Shown here: positions 16,221-23,159 of the stretch, piece after piece
How the letters are laid out: every line of letters begins with the position of its first letter
Position numbering within the stretch: position 1 is the first letter of the stretch
Source: an uncultured Muribaculaceae bacterium
Lineage (GTDB): Bacteria > Bacteroidota > Bacteroidia > Bacteroidales > Muribaculaceae
Length of the DNA: 23,172 nt
Assembly: GCA_910584905.1 (NCBI GenBank)
Contig: CAJUCQ010000021.1
Location: 1 to 23,172 of the forward strand
Direction of reading: 5' to 3'
The notes under the pieces: model-generated
Databases searched by the model: none
Told to the model about the DNA's origin: nothing
The model's input: the letters and a program-made list of their open reading frames with translations, nothing else
Made by a program: the position numbers and the translations under genes

Positions 16221-16237
16221 TCTCTAATTAAGAGAGT
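16221..16237 (-). repeat. right inverted repeat of the DNA switch
   Basis: TCTCTAATTAAGAGAGT on the plus strand, the exact reverse complement of 16048-16064. It ends 26 bases before the stop codon of the recombinase gene, so the switch lies directly behind its presumed invertase. Confidence 0.85.
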
Positions 16238-16263
16238 CGCAATGCCGCTCCGAGCGGGAGGCT

Positions 16264-17466
16264 TCAAAGGCTGTTCAGGATTATGGAATTGGCTTTGTCG
16301 ACAACCGACGATTCGAGGCTTGCGAGATATATACGGGTGGTGGTTTCGGAGTCGTGGCCCATTCCCTCGCTTATCACGCCGAGCGGTATGCCTTTAGTCT
16401 TAGCGGCCGAGGCCCAGCTGTGGCGCGCGCAATACATCGTCAGTGGTATTTTGAGGCCGAGTCGGGCACCCACTTTTTTGAGATGGCGGTTGATGCGGTA
16501 GGCCGCGTTGCGGTATGCTTTTCGTTTGTCGGCCACATCTCCGGCGAGAATGGGAAGCAGGTATTCGGAGCCGGATTCCGAGTATTTATCAATCAGCGAT
16601 TGCATTTCCGGGGTCCATCCTATGTGCAGGGTTTGGCCGGTTTTCCGGCGTCGATATACGATGCGCCCGTCGGCGAGGTCCTTTTTGCGTAGAAAGGCCA
16701 TGTCTATAAAGCTCATGCCGCGCAGATAGAAACTCATCAGAAACATGTCGCGGGCATATTCAGTCGCGGGGTTGGCCGAGAGGTCGAGGTGCTTCATTTT
16801 ACGGATAAGCGGCAGGGGAAGGGCGCGTTTTACGGTCTTTTCGACTCCCGTGTACACGTGGCGGAAGGGGCGTTCGTCCTCAATTGCACCCTCGTCGACG
16901 GCTCGGTTGTAGACGGCCCTGAGTATGCGCATGTAGAACGACGTCGTGTTCGGCGTGTTGCCGCGTTTGCGCAGCGCCGCCTCATATGATTCGACTATTT
17001 CGGCCGATAGGGCATCGAGCGTGAGGTCGCAGTTGTTGCGGAACTTCATGAAGCTTCGCAGCGCGCACATGTAGGTCTCGGCTGTGCGTTTTTTTTCGTG
17101 GCGGTGCATAAGGTCAATGAGCGACCGCGTATAGCTCCCGACCGAATATGTGAGCCTGAACAGTTTGAACTCGTCGATGATATCGTCGGCGGTAAAGACG
17201 AGGGTGCGCGCTTCCAAGTCGCGGATGATGCGCCGGATGCGCTCGACATCGCGCGAGATGCACTCCCTGTACCACGAAAGCGTGCGGTTGCGGCCCGAGT
17301 CGGCGCTCACCCCCGGCGCCGAGCGCCGTTCGTTCCACTCCGATCGGAGGAGTGTATAGGGAGTGGCCAGATGGCGCACCTTCCGTTCGTGGATTACCTG
17401 ATAATAGACCGTCCCGGTCGAGTCGGCTGAATTCGACGCGCGAAGCTTTACTTTGATGGATGTCAT
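16264..17466 (-). CDS. tyrosine recombinase, probable promoter invertase (Tsr-like)
   Basis: A 400-residue tyrosine recombinase. I start it at 17466 (MTSIKVKLRAS), a typical N-terminus for Bacteroidales recombinases; the frame stays open to 17640, but the extra 58 residues do not look like a domain. An arm-type N-terminal domain is followed by the SAM-like core-binding domain (about 105-195) and the catalytic domain (about 212-390). Active-site residues are visible: Arg249 in FYLRGMSFIDMAFL, Lys275 in RRKTGQ, Arg348 in ARHSWAS, His371 in EGMGH, and the nucleophile Tyr380 in TRIYL. It is complete and probably active. It sits beside 17-bp inverted repeats flanking the capsule promoter region, as do the locus-specific Tsr recombinases of Bacteroides capsule loci. 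No clear promoter was found upstream. Confidence 0.92.
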   Translation of the reverse strand: MTSIKVKLRASNSADSTGTVYYQVIHERKVRHLATPYTLLRSEWNERRSAPGVSADSGRNRTLSWYRECISRDVERIRRIIRDLEARTLVFTADDIIDEFKLFRLTYSVGSYTRSLIDLMHRHEKKRTAETYMCALRSFMKFRNNCDLTLDALSAEIVESYEAALRKRGNTPNTTSFYMRILRAVYNRAVDEGAIEDERPFRHVYTGVEKTVKRALPLPLIRKMKHLDLSANPATEYARDMFLMSFYLRGMSFIDMAFLRKKDLADGRIVYRRRKTGQTLHIGWTPEMQSLIDKYSESGSEYLLPILAGDVADKRKAYRNAAYRINRHLKKVGARLGLKIPLTMYCARHSWASAAKTKGIPLGVISEGMGHDSETTTRIYLASLESSVVDKANSIILNSL

Positions 17467-17565
17467 AGGATAAAAGTGAAATGATTGGTTGCGATTTCGG
17501 TTTATGAAGAGCGTGCGCGAACGCGAGGACGCCGCGACGCCGGAGAAAAATATCATGGCTGGGAT

Positions 17566-17596
17566 TTTGATAAGTCCGATTATATTGTTAATTTTG
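17566..17596 (+). promoter_or_regulatory. Bacteroidetes-type promoter for the prmA operon
   Basis: TTTG (17566-17569), a 19-bp spacer and TAATTTTG (17589-17596) match the -33/-7 consensus of the Bacteroidetes primary sigma factor. Transcription should start near 17603, about 50 bases before prmA. The element lies in the 189-bp gap between the divergent recombinase and prmA genes; the rest of that gap shows nothing else I can name. Confidence 0.75.
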
Positions 17597-17655
17597 CATA
17601 ACAAATAAGGCGCATTCAGTTTAACAAGTCTGAAAGACAATAAAAACGCGTAGGT

Positions 17656-18516
17656 ATGAACGATTATTATGAAGTGGATTTCCGGCTTGAGCCGCCGACG
17701 GTTGACGGGTGCGACCTTTTGGCCGATGCACTCGGCGCCGCAGGCTTTGAAAGCTTTGAGCCTGACGAATCCGGGGCTTCGATGAAAGCCTTTGTCCCGG
17801 CCCCTCTGTTCGACACGGCGTCCGTCGGCGAAGCCATCGCCTCGCTCCCCGTGGCGGCCGCAGTCACATTCACATATACCTTTGTCGAAGGGCGCGACTG
17901 GAATGCCGAATGGGAGAAAAACTACTTCCTCCCGATTCTTATCGGCTCAAAGGTGGCTGTCCACAGTTCATTCCACACCGATGTGCCCGAAGCCGAATAC
18001 GACATCGTCATCGACCCCAAGATGGCATTCGGCACCGGCCACCACGCCACGACGACCCTTATGGCGCAAGGCATTCTCTCGTCGGAGTGCGAGGGCCGCG
18101 CCGTTGTCGACATGGGCACCGGCACCGGCATCCTTGCCATCCTCTGCGCCATGCGCGGCGCCGCGAAAGTCACGGCGGTCGAAATCGACGGCTTCGCCAT
18201 TGAGAACGCCCGCGAAAATATAGCCCTCAACGGTGTCAGCTCTGCCGTCAGCGCCATTCACGGCGACGCCTCGGCCCTCGACGCCCTCCCGGAGGCCTCG
18301 CAGGATATATTCCTCGCAAACATCAACCGCAACATCATTACGGCCGACATCGCCGCCTACGCGCGCACGCTCCGCTCAGGAGGCATTATGCTCCTCAGCG
18401 GATTCTACGTCGCCGACATCCCGCATATCATCGAAGCCGCCTCGCCCCTCGGGCTGGAACAGCTGTCGTTCGACGAGCTTGACTCGTGGGCCTGTCTTCG
18501 GTTGAAAAAAGCCTGA
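17656..18516 (+). CDS. prmA: ribosomal protein L11 methyltransferase
   Basis: A 286-residue S-adenosylmethionine-dependent enzyme that methylates ribosomal protein L11 in the cytoplasm. The N-terminal substrate-binding domain (1-80) is followed by the linker block WNAEWEKNYF (82-91) and the Rossmann-fold methyltransferase domain. DPKMAFGTGHHATT (120-133) is a PrmA signature, VVDMGTGTGILAI (150-162) is the SAM-binding loop, VEIDGFAIENARENI follows, and ANINRNII (221-228) is the catalytic N-I-N box. Length is normal for the family. A good promoter lies upstream, and the next gene starts 15 bases after the stop, so the two are probably cotranscribed. Confidence 0.95.
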   Translation: MNDYYEVDFRLEPPTVDGCDLLADALGAAGFESFEPDESGASMKAFVPAPLFDTASVGEAIASLPVAAAVTFTYTFVEGRDWNAEWEKNYFLPILIGSKVAVHSSFHTDVPEAEYDIVIDPKMAFGTGHHATTTLMAQGILSSECEGRAVVDMGTGTGILAILCAMRGAAKVTAVEIDGFAIENARENIALNGVSSAVSAIHGDASALDALPEASQDIFLANINRNIITADIAAYARTLRSGGIMLLSGFYVADIPHIIEAASPLGLEQLSFDELDSWACLRLKKA

Positions 18517-18531
18517 CACCGTATTTGTCCC

Positions 18532-19140
18532 ATGAAGCTCGTCCGTTTATCCGCCCTCCTTCTTGCCGCCGTGAGCCTCGCCCCTTCAGCATCGGGCAAA
18601 GATCGCGCCGAGGCCGCCACTCAGGGTGCCGACACCATCGCGCAGGCGCAAGAGCAAGCCGCATATATCATCGACAACCATCCCCGCGGCCGATTCCGCT
18701 GGGGAGCCGACGTCGGCGCCACAATCGACATGACCGGACAGGACGCATCAAGCTACGACATATCAATCTCCTTGGGCTACAGCCGCAAATGGATTAACTT
18801 CATAGGCTTCGGTGCAAAAGCATCTTTCGCCGCCGGCAACTCGTCGAGAGCATTCCCCCTCTTTCTCAATTTTCGGACGAATTTCAGAAACACACCCTCA
18901 GTCATGTTCTGGGACGTGCGCGGAGGCATATCCCTTGCGTATCCAGGCGACAACCGTTCGCACACGGGGGCTTACGGCGCCACGGGCATAGGCTTCTACC
19001 TCGCCCGCAGCTCCACATTCAGCTCACACATCCTCATCGGCTACACCTACCGCCAGCAGAAGCCCGAATGGGCCCCAAAGGACTTCGCTCCCACTAAAGA
19101 CCTCCACATGGCCACGCTGAAAATCGGCGTGATGTTCTGA
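18532..19140 (+). CDS. small secreted beta-rich protein, probable outer-membrane barrel
   Basis: A 202-residue protein of unknown function. Residues 1-22 look like a Sec signal peptide (MKLVRLSALLLAAVSLAPSA...). After it comes a charged spacer with a short coiled-coil-like stretch (about 26-48), then alternating beta-strand sequence rich in Gly, Ser and aromatic residues (FRWGADVGATID, SISLGYSRKWINFIGFGAKA, SSHILIGYTYRQQ). It ends in ATLKIGVMF, with the terminal Phe common in outer-membrane barrels. I infer an 8-strand-like outer-membrane protein, but no specific family is recognised. It follows prmA by 15 bases and probably shares its promoter. Confidence 0.75.
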   Translation: MKLVRLSALLLAAVSLAPSASGKDRAEAATQGADTIAQAQEQAAYIIDNHPRGRFRWGADVGATIDMTGQDASSYDISISLGYSRKWINFIGFGAKASFAAGNSSRAFPLFLNFRTNFRNTPSVMFWDVRGGISLAYPGDNRSHTGAYGATGIGFYLARSSTFSSHILIGYTYRQQKPEWAPKDFAPTKDLHMATLKIGVMF

Positions 19141-19192
19141 CTCGGCCGCCGTAGCCCCTCACTGCTTGAACCATATATAATATAGTACAAAA

Positions 19193-19984
19193 ATGAAAAA
19201 GACAATCCTTGCAGGAGCGCTTGCGCTCACGGTGCTCGCCGGCGGAATCCCCGCGGCGTATGCAAAAATCAACTTGGGCAAAGGCGTCAGCGCCCTCGGC
19301 AATGCCGCTCAGGCCCTCACACTTACCGACGCTCAGATGGCTGCCTATGCCAAAGAATCCGTCGACTGGATGGACACTCACAATAAGGTGTCCGACGCCG
19401 ACAGCGAATACACCAAGCGCCTCAACCGCCTCACCGAAGGCCTCACCGAAGCCGACGGAATTCCCTTGAACTTCAAGGTGTATGAGGTAATCGATGTCAA
19501 CGCATTCGCCTGCCCCGACGGGAGCGTGCGCGTGTTCTCGTCGCTGATGGACATCATGTCCGACGACGAACTCCTCGGCGTTATCGGCCACGAGATCGGC
19601 CACGTGGCAAAGCACCACTCCAAAAAAGCCTTCAAACAGGAACTCCTCGGCAACGCCCTCAAAGACGGCATGGCCGCCGCCGGAGGCGTGGCCGCACAGC
19701 TCTCGCAGACACAGCTGACCACCCTCGGACAGGCTCTTGCCGGCGCGAAGTACTCTCAGAAACAGGAAAACGAAGCCGACGACTTCGGCTATGACTTCCT
19801 GAAAGAAAACGGCAAAACCCCGTGGGGCATGGTCATGGCCTTCGAAAAACTCGACAGCATGAGCGGCTCGGCAAAGTCGGGCATGATTGACCGCATGTTC
19901 TCCTCCCACCCCCAGACCGTCGACCGTATCGCGCGCATGACCAAGCGCTGCCAAAAGGACGGCATCGAGCGCCCCGCAAAATAA
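19193..19984 (+). CDS. M48 family zinc metallopeptidase (LoiP/YggG-like)
   Basis: A 263-residue exported zinc protease. Residues 1-24 form a signal peptide (MKKTILAGALALTVLAGGIP, with A-Y-A before the predicted cut). The peptidase domain holds HEIGH (133-137), the HExxH zinc site, and QENEAD (191-196), which supplies the third ligand. VNAFACPDGSVRVFSSLMD (102-120) and the end block MFSSHPQTVDRI are also M48 features. Length and layout fit periplasmic or outer-membrane M48 proteases of the LoiP/BepA type that handle misfolded envelope proteins; the exact substrate is unknown. There is no lipobox. The 52-base upstream gap holds no clear -33/-7 promoter, so it may be read from prmA. Confidence 0.92.
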   Translation: MKKTILAGALALTVLAGGIPAAYAKINLGKGVSALGNAAQALTLTDAQMAAYAKESVDWMDTHNKVSDADSEYTKRLNRLTEGLTEADGIPLNFKVYEVIDVNAFACPDGSVRVFSSLMDIMSDDELLGVIGHEIGHVAKHHSKKAFKQELLGNALKDGMAAAGGVAAQLSQTQLTTLGQALAGAKYSQKQENEADDFGYDFLKENGKTPWGMVMAFEKLDSMSGSAKSGMIDRMFSSHPQTVDRIARMTKRCQKDGIERPAK

Positions 19985-20008
19985 GCCCGCTGAACCGTAT
20001 GAACACCG

Positions 20009-20044
20009 AACACCCCGGCTCGCCGAAAAGTGAACCGGGGTGTT
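20009..20044. terminator. intrinsic terminator between convergent genes
   Basis: AACACCCCGG (20009-20018) and CCGGGGTGTT (20035-20044) form a 10-bp stem around a 16-base loop in the gap between the convergent M48 and MscS genes. The T-run is short (TTTC), so it may be only a moderate terminator; its position suits both strands. Confidence 0.65.
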
Positions 20045-20069
20045 TCGCGTCAGAGGACTGCCTGCTGCG

Positions 20070-21053
20070 TCACTCGCCCTTGCTGAGATGGACGTCGAGC
20101 TGCGGGAACGGAAAGTGCACCCCGGCCTCGGGGAGCTCGTTGTATATGCGCTCATTGATGCTGTAGAACACATCCCAGTAAGTCGATGTGCGCGTCCATG
20201 CCGAGAGCTTGAGATCAACCGAGCTTGCGGCCAGCTCCTTTACCTGAACCGAAGGCGTGCGGTCGACCTTCGGGCGCAGAAGCGGCGCCACGGCCGGGTC
20301 GATGTGCGGAGGTTCGATGCCGCGGAGCTCGCGGTCGTCCTCGACATACTGCTTGACGATGCGCTCGTCCGAAGCCACTATCTCAAGAAGCTTGCGCCGT
20401 GCCGCCTCGATATTGTCGCCGTAAGAAATTCCCACGGTCCAGTCGACACGGCGGTAGTCTTCCTTCGAATAATTGTTGATCGACGCCGTCGAGAGTCCGC
20501 CGTTGGGCACAATGATGCTCTTGTTGTCGGGCGTGCAGATAATGGTCGAAAAAATCTGAATCTCACGCACCGTGCCCGCATAGCCCAGCGCCTCGATATA
20601 GTCGCCGATGCGATAAGGCTTGAGCAGAAGAATCAGCACGCCGCCGGCAAAATTCTGAAGCGTCCCGCTCAAGGCCATGCCTATTGCAACACCGGCAGAG
20701 GCAAAAAGGGCGATGAACGACGACGTCTCCACCCCGAGGATGCCTATCACCGTCACAATAAGGATGAAATAAAGCACGATGCGCACCATGCTCAGCGTAA
20801 ACGACGTGATGCTCGTGTCGACATGGCGGCGCACAAGGATACGCCCCACAAGACCATAGATTTTCTTGATTATAAACCGTCCGAGATAAAACACGGCGAC
20901 TGCAATCGCCAGATTGATGGCAAAGGTCACCAGCGACGAAACAAGACGGTCGAGAAGCTCGTCGACAGGCAGATTTTTCAGCATGGCAAGCTCCTCGGCC
21001 GGAGCGGGCACGCTGTCCGGAAGCTGCGCCGGAATGTCAGGGATTTGAATCAT
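20070..21053 (-). CDS. MscS-type mechanosensitive ion channel
   Basis: A 327-residue inner-membrane channel that opens under membrane tension to release solutes. Transmembrane helices appear at about 40-63, 88-107 and 110-144. The third, ASAGVAIGMALSGTLQNFAG (119-138), is the Gly/Ala-rich pore helix of MscS, followed by LLLKPYRIGDYIE. The beta domain has VREIQIFSTIICTPDN and IVPNGGL (181-187), both strong family marks. I start it at 21053 because ATG there overlaps the stop of the upstream peptidase gene (TAATG); the frame is open 11 codons further. It is translationally coupled to that gene, an unusual partner for a channel. Confidence 0.93.
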   Translation of the reverse strand: MIQIPDIPAQLPDSVPAPAEELAMLKNLPVDELLDRLVSSLVTFAINLAIAVAVFYLGRFIIKKIYGLVGRILVRRHVDTSITSFTLSMVRIVLYFILIVTVIGILGVETSSFIALFASAGVAIGMALSGTLQNFAGGVLILLLKPYRIGDYIEALGYAGTVREIQIFSTIICTPDNKSIIVPNGGLSTASINNYSKEDYRRVDWTVGISYGDNIEAARRKLLEIVASDERIVKQYVEDDRELRGIEPPHIDPAVAPLLRPKVDRTPSVQVKELAASSVDLKLSAWTRTSTYWDVFYSINERIYNELPEAGVHFPFPQLDVHLSKGE

Positions 21054-22228
21054 TATTGTAAGTGAGATGCAACGTCCGGCCACCACTCAAGCGAGGAATA
21101 CCCGCGGTCAGCAGCGTCGGCGTAAGTTGGTAAAATGTATGTTGACAGCCCGCAGTGGTCAGACAGCGCTATCGAACTCCATAGATACGGAGTCGCCGCT
21201 TCATAGACCACCGTAGACGAAAGCGCGGCGTCAAACGCGGCCACAAGAGCCGGGTGGCCCGCGCCGAGATGCCGCACATATTGCGCGAAATCAAAGTAAT
21301 TGCATCGCTCAATACCCGTGGCCGTATAGCGCTGTGCCACAAACGGCGCCACCGGCATCCCCGCCTTCGACACCTCATAGATGGCCCTCGTGGCCGAAGC
21401 AAGAGCTTCAAGCCCCGCCGTGCGCACCACGCTCATCGTCGACGTGCGTGCGCTCCCGCTCATCGAATCATAATACTCAAAAGTCACCCTCGCCGCCCCG
21501 GCGACATCGGCACTCCCCGGGCTGAAGAAATGCGCCAGCGTGCGTTCATAAGGCATCCCCGCCGAAGGCAGCTCCGTCGGGCTGCCCGCCAGCACAGGAG
21601 CCGTGCGGCGCAACTCATACACACTCTCGATTCCCATCATATAACAGCAGTCGAAATACACAAAATCTAGCCCCTCACCTTCAAGAACGTCGGCAAGCGT
21701 GCTCGTGTTCATCTTCCGCCGACCCGAAAGCCCGAACGAAAGCGGCGACACAAGACACTCCCCGCCGCGATTTTCTGCGATGCCATCCTCAATCCACCCC
21801 GTTGCATGGCTCCATAGGATTATGCCCCGGCTCTCCGCCGGAGCTAAAGCCCTGACATCGGCGAGCACCATGCGCATCGTCGACGCCTCGACTCCGCACA
21901 CATCCCCGTCGTACGACGCGAGCGTCACAACCCCCGACGGCGTCACCTCCTTCAGCGACGGAGCCGTCCCGTAAGGCTCATGAAACACAAGCAGGCGATC
22001 GCCCTCGCCCAAAGCACCGGCCTTGACCCCGGCAAGCATCTCCGCGAGGTCGTAACTGTCAAAATCGGCCGACCCGAGATTGTTGTCAGCGACCATATAT
22101 ACCAGCACCGTGCGCCGCCCCGAAGGGACCTCCGGCGGGGCAGGCTCATCCTGCCGACACGACGTCAGCAAGCCGACGCACACCGAAAACACAAAAATCA
22201 AACCCGAAAAGATAAAAGGGAACCTCAT
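21053..22228 (-). CDS. clostripain-related (C11) cysteine peptidase lipoprotein
   Basis: A 391-residue exported peptidase. Starting at 22228 gives a lipoprotein signal: MRFPFIFSGLIFVFSVCVGL then L-T-S-C with the lipid-bearing Cys at 24. The frame is open to 22306, but the extra 26 residues would spoil the signal. The C11 catalytic pair is visible: His141 in IILWSHATGW and Cys195 in YFDCCYMMG. RRTVLVYMVADNNL (38-51) is the usual N-terminal block of the family. It probably acts at the cell surface or in the periplasm; the substrate is unknown. A canonical promoter lies upstream, and the end is coupled to the MscS gene. Confidence 0.88.
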   Translation of the reverse strand: MRFPFIFSGLIFVFSVCVGLLTSCRQDEPAPPEVPSGRRTVLVYMVADNNLGSADFDSYDLAEMLAGVKAGALGEGDRLLVFHEPYGTAPSLKEVTPSGVVTLASYDGDVCGVEASTMRMVLADVRALAPAESRGIILWSHATGWIEDGIAENRGGECLVSPLSFGLSGRRKMNTSTLADVLEGEGLDFVYFDCCYMMGIESVYELRRTAPVLAGSPTELPSAGMPYERTLAHFFSPGSADVAGAARVTFEYYDSMSGSARTSTMSVVRTAGLEALASATRAIYEVSKAGMPVAPFVAQRYTATGIERCNYFDFAQYVRHLGAGHPALVAAFDAALSSTVVYEAATPYLWSSIALSDHCGLSTYILPTYADAADRGYSSLEWWPDVASHLQ

Positions 22229-22303
22229 AAATACCTGAATGATATACGTCCATAAAACGTCCCTTCGGGCCATGATATTGCCTTGAGCGACGCATTCCAT
22301 CCT

Positions 22304-22335
22304 CAAAATTACACAATTCGCTCCAATAGCGCAAA
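22304..22335 (-). promoter_or_regulatory. Bacteroidetes-type promoter for the C11 peptidase-MscS operon
   Basis: On the minus strand, TTTG (22335-22332), a 20-bp spacer and TAATTTTG (22311-22304) match the -33/-7 consensus. The start should fall near 22298, about 70 bases before the chosen ATG. It lies back to back with the tRNA promoter, 16 bases away. Confidence 0.75.
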
Positions 22336-22351
22336 AAAAACGTCCCGAAAA

Positions 22352-22383
22352 TTTGCATAATTAAAAAAAACGCCTTAACTTTG
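22352..22383 (+). promoter_or_regulatory. Bacteroidetes-type promoter for tRNA-Gln
   Basis: TTTG (22352-22355), a 20-bp spacer and TAACTTTG (22376-22383) match the consensus exactly. Expected start is near 22390, giving a leader of about 43 bases before the tRNA; that leader holds AAGCC/GGCTT, a short hairpin. Confidence 0.8.
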
Positions 22384-22432
22384 CACCGCAAAAGCGAAAC
22401 AAGCCCGTCGGCTTGCGTAGCAAAAGCCACCT

Positions 22433-22503
22433 TGCCTTGTGGTGTAATGGTAGCACGTCGGATTCTGGTTCCGCCTGTGAGGGTTCGAATCCTTCCAAGG
22501 CAA
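22433..22503 (+). tRNA. tRNA-Gln (anticodon CTG)
   Basis: The sequence folds into a complete cloverleaf: acceptor TGCCTTG/CAAGGCA, D arm GTG/CAC, anticodon arm TCGGA/TCCGC with loop TTCTGGT, a 4-base variable loop, and T arm GAGGG/CCTTC with loop TTCGAAT. The anticodon CTG is at 22465-22467 (T before it, G after it), reading Gln codon CAG. The weak T1-A72 pair suits tRNA-Gln. Pair 27-43 is a T-C mismatch, and 51-63 is G-T. CCA is not encoded. It has its own promoter and a strong terminator 7 bases downstream. Confidence 0.93.
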
Positions 22504-22509
22504 CACTTT

Positions 22510-22548
22510 AAAATCGCAACTGATTAAATAACAATCGGTTGCGATTTT
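22510..22548. terminator. strong intrinsic terminator after tRNA-Gln
   Basis: AAAATCGCAACTGATT (22510-22525) pairs with 22533-22548 in a 16-bp stem with one G-T pair and a 7-base loop. The A-run on the left and T-rich sequence on the right (TTTTCTTTT) allow it to work on both strands. It separates the tRNA from the mobile DNA that follows. Confidence 0.88.
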
Positions 22549-22560
22549 CTTTTGCCATTT

Positions 22561-22581
22561 TTGCACAACAATTGCACAACA
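22561..22581 (+). repeat. two direct copies of TTGCACAACA
   Basis: TTGCACAACA occurs at 22561-22570 and 22572-22581 with one base between. The pair lies between the tRNA terminator and the ISAon1-like ORF and may mark an insertion boundary or element end. I cannot assign it. Confidence 0.5.
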
Positions 22582-22627
22582 GAAACCGGCGCATAGTAAT
22601 AAACCTGTGTTTGTGTGATAAAAAACT

Positions 22628-22635
22628 TACCTTTG
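22628..22635 (+). promoter_or_regulatory. -7-like element TACCTTTG before the IS protein
   Basis: TACCTTTG fits TAnnTTTG and lies 20 bases before the ATG at 22655. The upstream TTTG (22610-22613) is only 14 bp away, which is short of the usual spacing, so the promoter is uncertain. Confidence 0.4.
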
Positions 22636-22654
22636 CAGACAAAAACGAACTGCG

Positions 22655-23038
22655 ATGGAAAAGAACCCGTATATCGAATTGGCGGAATGCCTTCTTCCCG
22701 AAGAGATGGTTGAGTACTTTGAGGTAGTGAAAGTAGAGAAAACCACAGATACACTTGACGTGACATTAGAAGAACGAGACAATGGAGTAGATGGTTATAA
22801 AACTGGTCAGCTGCGCTCCAACGGGTTCTATCATGAGAGCGTAGTCAGGGATTACCCGGTCAGGGGGCGCAAGATGTCGTTCCATGTCAAACGTCGCCGA
22901 TGGATTGAGATTGAAACAGGCAAGAGTGTCAGCCGGCAATGGAATTTAGTGGCCGAAGGAACCCGCTTCTCGAAAGAGTTTGCGGCTTTTTTAAAAGATA
23001 TGCTTGGACATATACCCGATTACGGGCCGCTGTCTTGA
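22655..23038 (+). CDS. ISAon1-like transposase N-terminal region protein
   Basis: A 127-residue protein that resembles the first ORF of ISAon1-type insertion sequences of Bacteroidales, from memory of the family: an acidic helical start (ECLLPEEMVEYFEVV), then GQLRSNGFYHESVVRDYPVR, the basic block GRKMSFHVKRRRWIEIETGK, and an end block RQWNLVAEGTRFSKEFAAFL with HIPDYGPLS. It probably takes part in DNA binding for the transposase encoded by the next ORF. That second ORF should follow at once in another frame. Only a stub, WFFDIGKG (from about 23040), is seen before a TGA at 23073-23075, so the element is probably broken. The ORF lies 151 bases after tRNA-Gln. Confidence 0.8.
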   Translation: MEKNPYIELAECLLPEEMVEYFEVVKVEKTTDTLDVTLEERDNGVDGYKTGQLRSNGFYHESVVRDYPVRGRKMSFHVKRRRWIEIETGKSVSRQWNLVAEGTRFSKEFAAFLKDMLGHIPDYGPLS

Positions 23039-23070
23039 GTGGTTCTTCGACATTGGAAAAGGCGCGAGAG

Positions 23071-23159
23071 TTTGACCCCTTCGGGCACGCGGGATTTGAC
23101 CCCACGGGCATAATAAGATTGACCCCTTAAAAGTCCTGGCGGCGGGGGTCAATTTTATT
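23071..23159. repeat. TTGACCCC repeat array, likely IS21-type element end
   Basis: TTTGACCCC occurs at 23071-23079 and 23095-23103, and ATTGACCCC at 23118-23126, spaced 24 and 23 bases. GGGGTCAATTTTATT (23145-23159) inverts AATAAGATTGACCCC (23112-23126) with one mismatch in 15. Several short repeats near the end are typical of IS21-family termini, where the transposase binds. No ORF of such an element lies in the window, so the family assignment is inference. Confidence 0.5.

Larger units (their letters stand above)
16048..16237. promoter_or_regulatory. probable invertible promoter segment (190 bp)
   Basis: Perfect 17-bp inverted repeats enclose 156 bp of AT-rich, gene-free DNA. The segment lies between a tyrosine recombinase gene and the first gene of the capsule operon. 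In Bacteroides, capsule promoters sit in invertible segments of similar size flanked by inverted repeats, which switch the operon on or off. Each repeat is itself nearly palindromic (TCTC, 7-base centre, GAGA), as expected of a tyrosine-recombinase core site. I see a -7-like element on the plus strand but no complete promoter in either direction, so the present state is uncertain. Confidence 0.75.

Noticed and set aside
16244..16258. CCGCT/AGCGG hairpin just after the recombinase stop as its terminator
   Set aside because: The stem is only 5 bp with a 3-base loop and no T-run follows.
17467..17640. 58-residue N-terminal extension of the recombinase
   Set aside because: Family-like sequence begins at MTSIKVKLR. 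The extension would overlap the prmA promoter and has no domain character.
19094..20218. Minus-strand ORF of 374 residues across the M48 gene
   Set aside because: It is the complement of a clear M48 peptidase with signal peptide and zinc motif.
20040..21065. Plus-strand ORF of 341 residues opposite the MscS gene
   Set aside because: It is Arg/His-rich shadow sequence; the minus strand has the MscS pore helix and beta-domain signature.
17487..22547. GGTTGCGATTT shared by 17487-17497 and 22537-22547 as attachment sites
   Set aside because: An 11-base match is expected by chance in 23 kb, and the second copy is part of the tRNA terminator stem.
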